A stretch of DNA of 64,000 nt from Mycolicibacterium setense (GTDB lineage Bacteria > Actinomycetota > Actinomycetes > Mycobacteriales > Mycobacteriaceae), in NCBI RefSeq assembly GCF_000805385.1, contig NZ_JTJW01000006.1, positions 1,302,001 through 1,366,000 of the forward strand. Direction: 5' to 3'. The translations under genes and the position numbers were made by a program. The notes under the pieces were generated by a model, which did no database searches, was not told the DNA's origin, and was given only the letters and a program-made list of their open reading frames with translations. Below are positions 31,450-42,533 of this stretch, in pieces. Position 1 is the first letter of the stretch. Every line of letters begins with the position of its first letter.

Positions 31450-32805
31450 TTACAGGGGGCTACCGACAACACTCGCCGGACGCAGGCGGGCGATGATCCC
31501 GTCCAGATCCCGAATGAACATGTCGGGACGGAAGACGTGACCGCCGGGCGCCTCGTGCGCTTCGAACGGGATGCCGGCGCGCCCGAGAAGATCGCGGAAC
31601 TCCCGTTGGCCGGCAAGGACCTGCGTCTCGTTCACGCTGTCGAACCAATTGAGCGGATCCGGACTCGTGCCTGCAACAAGGAAGATCCGCTTGTTGCGAT
31701 AGCTCTCGATCCGCTCGACCGGGTTGTCGGCACTGACCCTGAACTGGTCCCAGAGCGGGGCTCCATAGACCGTTCCACCAGCGAGATCGAGGACGGCCGA
31801 GGTGATGTTCGCCCAGTGCACCACGAGGCCGAAATCGCGACGCAGACTGGCCGGACCGGAATGGGAGCTGACCGACGCGAAGTGGCCGTAGTACTTGGCC
31901 GTGTACTTCAGCGCGCCGAAGCCGCCCATCGAGAAACCACCGACTGCGCGGCCGTCGTACTCGGCGTATGTACGGAAATTCGCCTCGATCCAGGGCAGCA
32001 GCTGTGCGATGTGGAACGTCTCCCAGTTGCGCGGTCCGACGAACGAGGTGACCGGATTGGAATACCAGCCGGCGTGACCACCGTCGGGCATCACCACGAT
32101 GATCGGCTTCCCGGCCGTCCAGTCGCGAATACCCATGAAGTCGAATGAGCGGAAATCGTCGTTGCCGCCGTGGAACATGTAGAGGACGGGATAGGTGCGG
32201 CCGCTGGTGTGGTAGTCGTCCGGAAGCAGGACGTTGACGCCGGGGTTCCAGCCGATGGCGGCAGTCTGGAACCGGTAGTACCACAGCCGGGGATCGTTCT
32301 CGTTGCGGTCGACGATGCGCAGCCCGAACCCGTCGCCGCGACCGCTGAAGATGACCAGCGCCTGGCCGGCGTTGATGTGACCTGGGTCCGGGATCCCGTT
32401 GACACCGGCGATCGGCGGATAGAACGAGGCATCACCGTAGAACTGTGATGCCAACCCCGACAACGTATCTCCCGGAGCCACCGTGTACCTCTTGAGCTCC
32501 GGCACGATGAGCGGTTGCCCTGGATTGACTCCGGCATCCTCGGCTATACCGCTGGCGGCAGCCACCAAGCGGGACAACTCGGCGTGGCCGTAGAAACGTG
32601 AGGCAACGGCAGGCAACGTGTCCCCGGGTGCGACGGTGTATCGCGTGTAATCGGGAAAGACCAGTTTTTGTCCGACGTTGACGACGTCAGGATTGGGAAT
32701 TGCGTTGGCCGCCACGATCAGCCGGTACAGTTCCGCGTCTCCGTAGAACCGCAGCGCCAGCGCTGAGAGCGTCTCCCCCGACGCGACCGTGTGAATCCTG
32801 ACCAT
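31450..32805 (-). CDS. triple-LysM protein fused to an antigen-85-like esterase
   Basis: The protein has 451 residues. Three LysM modules (about 4-50, 55-101, 106-152), each with a SGETLSALALRFYG- or PGDTLPAVASRFYG-like core, are followed by an esterase domain (160-445). This shows NVLLPDDYHTSGRTYPVLYMFHGG, VVMPDGGHAGWYSN, the nucleophile elbow GGFSMGGFGALKY (Ser292) and HEAPGGHVFRPDMF (probable catalytic His), as in the Esterase_D/antigen 85 fold. LysM modules bind GlcNAc polymers such as peptidoglycan, yet no signal peptide is visible. AAGGAGGGGACC precedes the ATG. Its place beside Rpf suggests an envelope role. Confidence 0.88.
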   Translation of the reverse strand: MVRIHTVASGETLSALALRFYGDAELYRLIVAANAIPNPDVVNVGQKLVFPDYTRYTVAPGDTLPAVASRFYGHAELSRLVAAASGIAEDAGVNPGQPLIVPELKRYTVAPGDTLSGLASQFYGDASFYPPIAGVNGIPDPGHINAGQALVIFSGRGDGFGLRIVDRNENDPRLWYYRFQTAAIGWNPGVNVLLPDDYHTSGRTYPVLYMFHGGNDDFRSFDFMGIRDWTAGKPIIVVMPDGGHAGWYSNPVTSFVGPRNWETFHIAQLLPWIEANFRTYAEYDGRAVGGFSMGGFGALKYTAKYYGHFASVSSHSGPASLRRDFGLVVHWANITSAVLDLAGGTVYGAPLWDQFRVSADNPVERIESYRNKRIFLVAGTSPDPLNWFDSVNETQVLAGQREFRDLLGRAGIPFEAHEAPGGHVFRPDMFIRDLDGIIARLRPASVVGSPL

Positions 32806-33194
32806 GGTCCCCTCCTTCAGTTGTCACGAGATCGGGGCACGAACTCGGCTGCCCTGATGCCCACAAGTCTAGGCGCGCAGCGAACTGAAACGGTTGACTT
32901 CTAAGGCTTTACGGACGTTCGGCACAACTCGCCGCAGAGGTGTAGGTCGACGGTATGACCCGTGCGCAGTCGTCGGCAAAAAACGGCGACCTTGCCGGTT
33001 GTACCAGTCGGCGGGATTCTCCGGGCCCCCACTCACCGAACCGGCCGCCCCGCACGTACGAGCGTGGCGATCGCGTCGCCATCCATCGTTTCGCCGCCTC
33101 CGGCGCCGGCAAGCTCGATCACCACGAGGCTTCCTATGATCTTGACAAGATGGGTGCGCGGGTTTCGGCGGCATAACGCGGACCCAGCCAATCT

Positions 33195-33231
33195 TGTAGC
33201 ATTCTGCTACGCTGGTTTCAGACTGCTACAA
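33195..33231. promoter_or_regulatory. ParD-like operator, repeated TGCTAC/GTAGCA
   Basis: GTAGCA-TTC-TGCTAC (33196-33210) is a perfect inverted repeat, and a third half-site TGCTACAA follows at 33224-33231. The element ends 12 bases before the antitoxin ATG. Autoregulation by the antitoxin is probable. The rest of the 438-base gap 32806-33243 has no gene that I can support. Confidence 0.65.
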
Positions 33232-33243
33232 AGGGGGCACGTC

Positions 33244-33633
33244 ATGACCGAGACCGCAGACCGGGTGACCCGGTTCGCCGCCGACCTGATGGACAGTGCT
33301 GCCGCGGAAGGCGCACGTCAGAGCCGATCGGCCAAACAGCAACTCGACCACTGGGCGCGGGTCGGTCGGGCCGTGTCGAGCCAGCACAGTGCGGCGCGCC
33401 GCAAGGTGGAGTCAGCGTTGGCGGGCGAAATCCCCCTACGCGAATTGACCGCCGAAGAAGGCATGGTGTTCGACGCCGAGATCGCCGCCTCCATCGAGGA
33501 GAGCCTGGCACGTGCCGACTACGGCAAGACGCTGGCCGGCCGCGGGATCACCACCGTGGCTCTCGACGACAACGGCGAGATCGTCCAGTACCGCCCCGAC
33601 GGCAGCACCGCGGTGCTGGCGCACCAGCAGTGA
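33244..33633 (+). CDS. ParD-like antitoxin-family protein
   Basis: The 129-residue protein has an N-terminal segment, RVTRFAADLMDSAAAEGARQSRSAKQQLDHWARVGRAV, that matches the ParD-like antitoxin family with a ribbon-helix-helix fold. The C-terminal part (SIEESLARADYGKTLAGRGITTVALDDNGEIVQYRPDG) is typical of the longer subfamily. ATG 33244 follows AAGGGGG. It is followed after 37 bases by a zeta-like kinase, so together they look like a toxin-antitoxin pair with an operator in front. Confidence 0.85.
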   Translation: MTETADRVTRFAADLMDSAAAEGARQSRSAKQQLDHWARVGRAVSSQHSAARRKVESALAGEIPLRELTAEEGMVFDAEIAASIEESLARADYGKTLAGRGITTVALDDNGEIVQYRPDGSTAVLAHQQ

Positions 33634-33670
33634 CCGTGGATTGCGCTGACTCAGACCGCACCGCCGCGCG

Positions 33671-34249
33671 GTGAAGCGCCTCGACCTCGTCGTCGGCTGC
33701 AACGGCGCCGGCAAGTCCACCTTCGTCGAACTCACCCTCGCACCTCTGCTGCCCGGCAGCGCGTTTGTGAACGCCGACGAGATCGCCAAGCGACGATGGC
33801 CCGAAGACCCGGCCCCGCACTCCTACGAGGCCGCACTGGTCGCGGCCGAAACCCGGGCCAAACTCATCGAACTCGGTGAGTCCTTCATCGCCGAGACCGT
33901 GTTCTCACACCCGTCCAAGCTCGAGCTCATCGACAACGCACACGCGGCCGGATACACGTTGGTCCTGCACTGCCTGCTGATACCCGAAGACCTTGCTGTT
34001 CAGCGAGTGCGCCATCGGGTGCAAGCGGGCGGCCACGATGTCCCCGAGACGAAGATCCGTGAACGCTACCAACGCCTTTGGGACCTCGTCGCAGTCGCCG
34101 CGATGCGTGCGGACGCCGCGACGTTCTACGACAACAGCACCATCAGAGGCCCGCGGATCGTCGCTCAGATCGCCGGCGGATTCGTCATCGGATCACCTAC
34201 CTGGCCGAAATGGATTCCCACCGTGCTGAATTCCCGCTTGTCGGGGTAG
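33671..34249 (+). CDS. zeta-type P-loop kinase toxin
   Basis: The 192-residue protein begins RLDLVVGCNGAGKSTFVE, a Walker A loop, followed by FVNADEIAKRRWPED, where the Asp matches the substrate-deprotonating position of zeta toxins. GESFIAETVFSHPSKLELI and VQRVRHRVQAGGHDVPETKIRERY supply the LID-type Arg residues. Zeta toxins phosphorylate UDP-N-acetylglucosamine and block wall synthesis; this compact version may act on that or another substrate. GTG 33671 has no clear ribosome-binding site, so it probably depends on the antitoxin gene 37 bases upstream. Confidence 0.82.
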   Translation: MKRLDLVVGCNGAGKSTFVELTLAPLLPGSAFVNADEIAKRRWPEDPAPHSYEAALVAAETRAKLIELGESFIAETVFSHPSKLELIDNAHAAGYTLVLHCLLIPEDLAVQRVRHRVQAGGHDVPETKIRERYQRLWDLVAVAAMRADAATFYDNSTIRGPRIVAQIAGGFVIGSPTWPKWIPTVLNSRLSG

Positions 34250-34274
34250 GTGACATCATGGGCCACCGCTCGGC

Positions 34275-36530
<2,256 letters not shown>

Positions 36531-36566
36531 TACATTCCCTTTCATCTTCGTGTGACGGGTTCGCCA

Positions 36567-36998
36567 TCAAGTGGTTCGAGCGCGGGCGCAGTCAGGACAT
36601 TGACCCCAATAGATGACCTCGGCTTCATCGATGGCGAAGCCGTTGTCATCCGATGCGGTCAGACACGGCGCGTCGCCCACCGCGCAGTCCACATCGGCGA
36701 TGACTCCGCACGATCGGCATACGACGTGGTGGTGGTTGTCGCCGACGCGAGTCTCGTAGCGAGCCACCGATCCGGTCGGTTGTATCCGGCGTACCAACCC
36801 GGCCTCGGTCAACGCATTGAGCGCGTCGTACACGGTCTGGTGCGAGACGTCGGGAAGCCGGCCGCGCGCCGCACGGATGACCAGGTCGGTTTGGGCGTGT
36901 GGATGTTTGTTCACCGCGTCGAGCACCGCCAGCCGGGGGCGGGTGACGCGGAGCCCGGCCGAACGCAACATGCCGGTGAAGTCGAGGCGTTCAGCCAT
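36567..36998 (-). CDS. furA: FurA, Fur-family redox/metal repressor of katG
   Basis: The 143-residue protein has a winged helix about 5-85 (LRSAGLRVTRPRLAVLDAVNKHPHAQTDLVIRAARGRLPDVSHQTVYDALNALTEAGLVRR) and a dimerisation domain with GDNHHHVVCRSCGVIADVDC and CPDC. The CxxC pairs (VCRSC and QCPDC) are the structural zinc site of Fur proteins. In mycobacteria FurA represses furA-katG and is released by peroxide. The order furA-katG with a 36-base gap is conserved. ATG 36998 is chosen on family length. Confidence 0.95.
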   Translation of the reverse strand: MAERLDFTGMLRSAGLRVTRPRLAVLDAVNKHPHAQTDLVIRAARGRLPDVSHQTVYDALNALTEAGLVRRIQPTGSVARYETRVGDNHHHVVCRSCGVIADVDCAVGDAPCLTASDDNGFAIDEAEVIYWGQCPDCARARTT

Positions 36999-37020
36999 CA
37001 CCTCGAGTGTGGCGGCTAAG

Positions 37021-37036
37021 TTGGAAGGTATCAAGG
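37021..37036 (-). promoter_or_regulatory. candidate FurA box in the furA promoter
   Basis: On the minus strand the sequence CCTTGATACCTTCCAA lies about 22 bases upstream of the furA ATG. It resembles the CTTGA-then-TTCCA core I recall for the mycobacterial FurA operator that overlaps the furA promoter. The match is partial and from memory. Confidence 0.4.
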
Positions 37037-37171
37037 TTCTCACCAAACTCACTGCGGTACAACGCCTCTGATCGGGCTACTCCACGCGCCGGGAGACGTT
37101 TGCCGGGCATCCCGGAGTCGCGACACCGGCCGTGGACAATGCCCGCGCCATGCGGCTGTAGCGTGACGAGG

Positions 37172-37810
37172 ATGAACTCCTTTCGCGTGCCTTCCTCGTT
37201 TGTGCTCGTGGCCTGCGCCGCGTCGTTGACCATGGCGCTTGCCGCGTGCGGCTCGGACACCGAGACCTCCTCGGCCACGTCGTCGGCGAGCACGCCGTCG
37301 GTGGCCGATGCGCTCACCCCCTCCATCGCCGAGACCGCCACCGAGGCCGCCGCCTGTCCGACGGCCGCGCCGCAGACCGCCGGCACTCCCGAATGGACGT
37401 TGTCCGGGGCGACCGGAAGTGTCGCTGTCACCGGCTCAACCGACACCGCGGCACCCGTGGTCAAGGTGACCGGACCGTTCAGCGTCGCCGAGACGCAGGT
37501 GCACACCCTCAAGGCCGGTGACGGTCCCGTCGTGTCACCGTCGGCCAACGTTTCGGTCTGCTACATGGGCGTCAACGGACGCGACGGATCGGTGTTCGAC
37601 AGCAGTTACGAACGCGGCGAGCCGGTCGACTTCCCGCTCAATGGCGTGGTGCCCGGGTTCCAGAAGGCCATTTCGGGACAGAAAGTGGGATCCACGGTGG
37701 CCGTCGCGATGACCTCGGCCGACGGCTATCCCGAGGGTCAACCCGCCGCCGGTATCCAGGCGGGCGACTCGCTGATCTTCGCGATCAAGATCCTCGACGC
37801 CCAGGGCTGA
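37172..37810 (+). CDS. FKBP-type peptidyl-prolyl isomerase lipoprotein
   Basis: The 212-residue protein has a lipoprotein signal with lipobox ALAAC (Cys 26), then a Ser/Thr/Ala-rich linker. The FKBP-like domain from about 110 has VSVCYMGVNGRDGSVFDSSYERGEPVDFPLNGVVPGFQKAISGQKVGSTVAVAM and a closing AGDSLIFAIKIL. VxxGFxxAIxGxKxG is the FKBP hallmark, though several active-site aromatics appear changed. It probably assists folding of exported proteins on the outer side of the membrane. ATG 37172 is preceded by GACGAGG. Confidence 0.85.
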   Translation: MNSFRVPSSFVLVACAASLTMALAACGSDTETSSATSSASTPSVADALTPSIAETATEAAACPTAAPQTAGTPEWTLSGATGSVAVTGSTDTAAPVVKVTGPFSVAETQVHTLKAGDGPVVSPSANVSVCYMGVNGRDGSVFDSSYERGEPVDFPLNGVVPGFQKAISGQKVGSTVAVAMTSADGYPEGQPAAGIQAGDSLIFAIKILDAQG

Positions 37811-37858
37811 GCTACACCGCCCGCCCGGAGCCGGCTACCCGCTTGCGACAATGCTCAT

Positions 37859-38464
37859 ATGGTCGAGCCGAGCATCTGGATGCAAAAAGTCGCGGCCGAT
37901 CCCGGCCACTCGCATTGGTACATCGAACGCTTTCGCGCCATGGAGCGCGCCGGTCAGGACCTGGCCGGTGAAGCTCGTCTGGTAGATGCGATGGCGCCGC
38001 GCAACGCCCGGATCCTCGATGCCGGCTGCGGTCCCGGGCGGGTGGGCGGATATCTGGCCGGCGTCGGACACCAGGTCGTCGGCGTCGACGTGGACCCGGT
38101 ACTGATCGAGGCGGCCGAGAACGATCATCCAGGGCCCCGGTGGCTGGTCGGCGACCTCGCCGAACTCGACCTGCAGGCACGTGGCATCGCCGATCCGTTC
38201 GACATCGTCGTCTCGGCGGGCAACGTCATGACGTTCCTCGCCCCGAGCACCCGGGTCCAGGTCCTCGGGCGGCTACGCGCACATCTCGCCGACGACGGCC
38301 GAGTGGTGATCGGATTCGGCGCCGGCCGCGAGTACGGGTTCGATCAGTTCCTCGACGACGCGGCGACGGCCGGTTTGGTTCCGGATCAGTTGTTGTCCAC
38401 CTGGGATGTTCGTCCGTTCACCGAAACCTCGGACTTCCTCGTCGCGATCCTGCGGCCCGCTTAG
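37859..38464 (+). CDS. class I SAM-dependent methyltransferase
   Basis: The 201-residue Rossmann methyltransferase has motif I ARILDAGCGPGRVGGYLA, VGVDVDPVLIEAAEND (motif II acidic residue for SAM ribose) and FDIVVSAGNVMTFLAP (motif IV), with RLRAHLADDGRVVIGFG as motif VI. It is typical of small-molecule methyltransferases, with the substrate unknown. ATG 37859 follows shortly after the FKBP gene (48 bases) on the same strand. Confidence 0.88.
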   Translation: MVEPSIWMQKVAADPGHSHWYIERFRAMERAGQDLAGEARLVDAMAPRNARILDAGCGPGRVGGYLAGVGHQVVGVDVDPVLIEAAENDHPGPRWLVGDLAELDLQARGIADPFDIVVSAGNVMTFLAPSTRVQVLGRLRAHLADDGRVVIGFGAGREYGFDQFLDDAATAGLVPDQLLSTWDVRPFTETSDFLVAILRPA

Positions 38465-38614
38465 CCCGAACCCAGGCCGTTACCGACACGGCTGCGGTTC
38501 GAATGACGATGTCGGTCAGACTTCGAACACCAGCGGATTTCCGCCGCGATCTTCGGTATTGCCCTGAACACCGGGGCGATCTACTATCGGTTGTAGTACG
38601 TCGATGGGGGTCAC

Positions 38615-39052
38615 ATGACGGTACCGACAATCCTTGCGGCTCAACGCTTTCTGTGCGCGACCGCGTGGGCGTTCCTGCTCGGCTGGGGCCTGCACGTGAT
38701 CGATCACCTGCGGCGGGGAATGTCTGCGTCCCCGACATTCATCATGGCCGGCGGAATGATCCAGGGCGTGGTCGTCGTCATCGCGATCACCATGGCACTA
38801 CGCAGCATTCCACGAGCTCCCGAAGCGGCGATCTTCGCCGGTGTCGGAAGCGCGCTGGTGTTCAGCTATGCGCACCTGCTGCCGAATTTCTGGCCGTCCT
38901 TCCAGGACAGCTTCATCAGCGGACCACGCATCAATGTCACCTGGTTCTCCTGGGTGACAGCCCTGTCCGAAATCGGCACCGGCCTGCTGTTCGCCTATGC
39001 GGGCGCGCGGGCGAGAAACGCGCAGTCCCTGTCCGTCCCGAATCGCGGGTAA
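38615..39052 (+). CDS. small four-helix membrane protein
   Basis: The 145-residue protein has four hydrophobic segments (ATAWAFLLGWGLHVIDHLRRG, FIMAGGMIQGVVVVIAITMAL, AAIFAGVGSALVFSYAHLLPNFW, WFSWVTALSEIGTGLLFAYAGA). His and Asp lie at membrane borders (GLHVIDHL, SYAHLLP). ATG 38615 is preceded by GGGGGTC. I do not recognise the family. It is separated from the TIGR01777 gene by 9 bases, so the two are probably co-transcribed. Confidence 0.7.
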   Translation: MTVPTILAAQRFLCATAWAFLLGWGLHVIDHLRRGMSASPTFIMAGGMIQGVVVVIAITMALRSIPRAPEAAIFAGVGSALVFSYAHLLPNFWPSFQDSFISGPRINVTWFSWVTALSEIGTGLLFAYAGARARNAQSLSVPNRG

Positions 39053-39061
39053 CGTCGGTCG

Positions 39062-40420
39062 ATGAGATTGGTGTACTCCAGCATCATCGACGCTCCGGCT
39101 GAAGAAGTCTTCGCCTGGCACGGCCGGCCCGCATTCACCAGACTGTCGCCGCCATGGCAACCGATGCGGCTCAAAACCGAGGCGTCCTCACTGCGCGATG
39201 GCCGCGCCGAGCTCGCCCTGCCCGGCGGTTTGCGGTGGGTGGCCCAGCACCAGGCCGACGCCTACGATCCGCCCCGGCGCTTCGTCGACAAGATCGCCGG
39301 CGCAGCACCGGCCTCGTGGCCGGCGGCGCTGGCGGTGCGCTGGAAGCACATTCACGACTTCGAACCCGTCGACGCCACCCACACCCGCATGACCGACCGG
39401 GTGGAGACCCCGGTTCCCGGGCAGTTCCTGCGCCCGATGTTCGCCTATCGCCATCGTCAGCTGGCCGACGACCTCGCGGCACACCGCCAGGCCCGCGAGC
39501 AGGGTCTCACCCCGATGACGGTCGCGGTCACGGGCGCGTCCGGGCTCGTCGGCTCGGCGCTGACCGCCTTCTTGAGCACCGGCGGCCACAATGTGATCCG
39601 TCTGGTACGCCACCCGCCGTCCAAACCCGATGAGCGCCAATGGGACACGAGCGATCCCGATCCGGAGCTGCTGGACGGCGTCGACGCGGTCATCCATCTG
39701 GCCGGCGCGTCGATCGCCGGGCGCTTCACCGACAAACATCGCCGCGCCATTCGTGACAGCCGCATCGAGCCGACCCGCAAGCTCGCCGAACTCGCCGCGC
39801 ACGCCGACGCTGGACCACGGGTCCTGATCAGCGCCTCGGCGGTCGGCTTCTACGGCCATGACCGCGGCGACGAGGTGCTCACCGAATCAAGCGAACGCGG
39901 CGACGGATTTCTGGCCGACGTCGTGGCCGACTGGGAGGCCGCGCTGGCACCCGCCGAAGGAGCCGGTGTGCGGGTGGTGCGTGTCCGCACCGGGATCGTG
40001 CAGTCCCCGAGCGGTGGCACCCTGCGCTTGCTGCGCCCATTGTTCGCGGCCGGCCTGGGCGGGCGTATCGGTGATGGGCAACAGTGGTTGCCGTGGATCG
40101 GCATCGATGACTTGGTCGACATCTATCACCGCGCGCTGTGGGACAACCAGATGTCGGGCCCGGTCAACGCCGTGGCACCGGAGCCGGTACGCAACGCTGA
40201 CTACACCGACACGCTCGGTCACGTGTTACACCGCCCGACGTTTCTGCCGGTGCCGGCGCTCGGGCCCCGGCTGCTGCTGGGCGACCAGGGCGCGCGCGAA
40301 CTGGCCTGCGCCAGCCAACGCGCCGTCCCCGCGGTGCTCAGCGCGGCTGAGCACCGCTTCCGCCATCCCCACCTGGATCAGGCGCTACGACACGTTTTGG
40401 GACGCGAGGTCACGGCGTAG
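39062..40420 (+). CDS. TIGR01777-family epimerase with N-terminal SRPBCC domain
   Basis: The protein has 452 residues. Residues 1-150 are an SRPBCC domain (SSIIDAPAEEVFAWHGRPAF, then VRWKHIHDFEPVDATHTRMTDRVE). From about 152 a Rossmann fold begins (MTVAVTGASGLVGSALTAFL), with DAVIHLAGASIAGRFTDKHRRAIRDSRIEPTR and SASAVGFYGHDRGDEVLTE, and the C-terminal DUF1731-like LGPRLLLGDQGARELACASQRAVPAVL. The fusion is common in actinobacteria. It binds NAD(P) and its substrate is unknown. It overlaps the convergent secreted-protein gene by 11 bases. Confidence 0.9.
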   Translation: MRLVYSSIIDAPAEEVFAWHGRPAFTRLSPPWQPMRLKTEASSLRDGRAELALPGGLRWVAQHQADAYDPPRRFVDKIAGAAPASWPAALAVRWKHIHDFEPVDATHTRMTDRVETPVPGQFLRPMFAYRHRQLADDLAAHRQAREQGLTPMTVAVTGASGLVGSALTAFLSTGGHNVIRLVRHPPSKPDERQWDTSDPDPELLDGVDAVIHLAGASIAGRFTDKHRRAIRDSRIEPTRKLAELAAHADAGPRVLISASAVGFYGHDRGDEVLTESSERGDGFLADVVADWEAALAPAEGAGVRVVRVRTGIVQSPSGGTLRLLRPLFAAGLGGRIGDGQQWLPWIGIDDLVDIYHRALWDNQMSGPVNAVAPEPVRNADYTDTLGHVLHRPTFLPVPALGPRLLLGDQGARELACASQRAVPAVLSAAEHRFRHPHLDQALRHVLGREVTA

Positions 40421-40973
40421 GCGCGGCCGGCGGCGCGGCGGCGCCCGGCTGCCGACCCGGAGCGTTGTATTCGTAGCCGGGAGGCGGCGGACCGTCCAAC
40501 GGGTAATACCCGGGTGGCAACGGTGGTCCCGCCGGTCCGGTGCCTGGCGCCGGCGCGGTGATCGGTGTCTCCGAGCCCGGGGCGTTGATCGATTGATACC
40601 CGGGTGGCAGCGGCGGCGCCGGGCCCGCTCCGGGCGGCGGCGCGACGCCCTCGGGTGCTCCCCCGCCGGCCTGGAACCCGCCCGGATCATGCGCCTGGTG
40701 CCAGAGATCCCTGAGTGTGCCGACCGGGCCCGATCCGTACTGGCCGGAGCCGTACACCGGGTTGGCGATCTCGGGCACCTGCGGCGGACCGGCCGGGGCC
40801 GGCGGCGGTGGCGCTGCCATCGCGGGGTCCGCCGGGGCCGGCGGCGGATCAGGGAGGGCCGGATCGGCGGCCGCCTGTGCGGAGCCGGCCAGCACGGCTC
40901 CCGCGACGCTCAACCCGGCGATCGCGAGCTTCGCGGCCCTGGCTGAGACGGTGGCTCGGCGCGCTTCGGTCAT
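40410..40973 (-). CDS. exported proline-rich protein
   Basis: The 187-residue protein has a signal peptide (SARAAKLAIAGLSVAGAVLAGSAQA, cleavage about residue 35) and a mature chain of more than 30% Pro and Gly. It contains a short ordered block (IANPVYGSGQYGSGPVGTLRDLWHQAHDPGGFQ) and repeated LPPGY units (PPLPPGYQSIN, PPLPPGYYPLD, PPPPGYEYN). Mycobacterial secreted proteins with such composition are common and of unknown role, probably in the cell wall. The start at ATG 40973 is uncertain; GTG 40994 has a nearby GGAGAG. Confidence 0.75.
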   Translation of the reverse strand: MTEARRATVSARAAKLAIAGLSVAGAVLAGSAQAAADPALPDPPPAPADPAMAAPPPPAPAGPPQVPEIANPVYGSGQYGSGPVGTLRDLWHQAHDPGGFQAGGGAPEGVAPPPGAGPAPPLPPGYQSINAPGSETPITAPAPGTGPAGPPLPPGYYPLDGPPPPGYEYNAPGRQPGAAAPPAAPTP

Positions 40974-41242
40974 CAGTCCGGCAGTCCTCTCTGTCACGCT
41001 CTCCGACGGTCCTGGCCGGGATACAGGGCAGGTACCGGGCGGTCCGTGCATCGTCGCACACTGCGCCCGGTGAAGCGCGGCTCGCACGATATCGCCATGT
41101 GTTGGCCATGCCGAACACCATCCGACAAGCGGTTCATATATTGGTTGGTTGTTGCGTGCGAACGTGCTTCGTTCACCAGTCGGGGGTCGGCTGGTTCGCA
41201 ACGTGAGGGGGCTCGATCATTTCTTCTCCAACGGTCAGGGCG

Positions 41243-42529
41243 GTGTCGACGCGAACCGTGGCGATCGCATGGCTGGCCGCCGTGGTGGCGGTGCTGGCTC
41301 AGCAATATCTGGAACCGTTTACGGCGGGCTCCCACATGGGGCTGTTCACCAACGGCGGTGACCTCGACGTCTATCGCCACGGCGGACAACAGCTGCTCGA
41401 CGGTCAACCGCTGTACGCCACGGAAGTGCCCGGAGGCGGTTGGTTCACCTACCCGCCGTTCGCGGCCATCGCCTTCATCCCGTTGGCGCTCACGAGTTTC
41501 CCTGCCGCTCAGGTGATCTGGATGGCGGTGTCCTTTTCGGCGTTGGCCGCCACGATCTGGCGATGCGCCATGTTCCTCGGCTACCGGACCGATCGCCGAC
41601 TGGTCCTGCTGGCCGCGGCGATGAGTGTGGTGGCGGTGGACATCGAGGCCGTACGCGGCACGCTGTGGCAGGGGCAGGTGAACCTCGTCCTGATGGGACT
41701 GATCGTCTGGGATCTCACCCGACCGCCGGACGCTCGCCTGCGGGGATGGTCAGTCGGCATCGCCGCGGGCATCAAGCTGACCGCCATCGTTTTCGTGCCG
41801 TATCTGTTCCTCACCCGGCAGTGGCGCGCGGGCGTCACCGCGCTGACGACGGCGCTGGCAACCGTCGCGGTCACCTGGTGCGTCCTACCGACCGATTCGA
41901 CGACCTACTGGCTGCACGCGGTCTTCGAGACAGACCGCATCGGACCGCTCACCCATCCCGGGAACTTCTCGATCGGCGGGATCATGGCCACGTTGGCCGC
42001 ACCTGCACCGATGCCGACACTGTGGTGGATGCTCGGGATCGGCGCCGCGGCGATACTGGGTTTCGTTGCCGCACAACAGGCGCACAGAACCGGATATCCG
42101 CTGCTGGCGATCGCACTCATCGGCATGCTGTCATGCACGGTGACGCCGCTCGCGTGGGGACATCACTGGGTGTGGACGGTACCGCTGCTGGTCACCCTGG
42201 TCGACCGGGCCGTGCGAACCGCGGGCCCGCGCCGAGGCATCTGGGTGGCCGGTGCGGTGGCCGTCTACCTGGCGGTCTTCATGTGGTTTGCCGCCTGGCT
42301 GTATCGGACGTCGCATCGCCTGAGTGCCGGGTACCCGACTTACGTCGAAGCCCTCGATGCCGCGATTGCCACGATGACCAGGCTGGACAAACTTCTGGTC
42401 GTTTCCACAAACCCCGCGCTGTTCATCGTCACCGCCGTCACGACCATCGTCGTCCTGCGGCGCAGACCGGACCGAAACCGAATGCCGGGCGATATCGGCG
42501 CCCACGGTTTGTCCCGCGTGGCAGGCTGA
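41243..42529 (+). CDS. GT87-like (DUF2029) polyprenyl-phosphomannose-dependent membrane glycosyltransferase
   Basis: The 428-residue protein has about 10-12 membrane segments. An early extracytoplasmic loop holds the acidic site GGDLDVYRHGGQQLLDGQPLY, the usual catalytic Asp region of GT-C enzymes such as PimE. FTYPPFAAI, GTLWQGQVNLVLMGLIVWDL and CTVTPLAWGHHWVWTVPLLV are further GT87 landmarks. PimE-type enzymes add alpha-1,2-mannose in PIM/LAM synthesis; the acceptor of this paralogue is unknown. GTG 41243 is given. It is followed after 4 bases by a flavoprotein gene. Confidence 0.88.
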   Translation: MSTRTVAIAWLAAVVAVLAQQYLEPFTAGSHMGLFTNGGDLDVYRHGGQQLLDGQPLYATEVPGGGWFTYPPFAAIAFIPLALTSFPAAQVIWMAVSFSALAATIWRCAMFLGYRTDRRLVLLAAAMSVVAVDIEAVRGTLWQGQVNLVLMGLIVWDLTRPPDARLRGWSVGIAAGIKLTAIVFVPYLFLTRQWRAGVTALTTALATVAVTWCVLPTDSTTYWLHAVFETDRIGPLTHPGNFSIGGIMATLAAPAPMPTLWWMLGIGAAAILGFVAAQQAHRTGYPLLAIALIGMLSCTVTPLAWGHHWVWTVPLLVTLVDRAVRTAGPRRGIWVAGAVAVYLAVFMWFAAWLYRTSHRLSAGYPTYVEALDAAIATMTRLDKLLVVSTNPALFIVTAVTTIVVLRRRPDRNRMPGDIGAHGLSRVAG

Positions 42530-42533
42530 ATCG

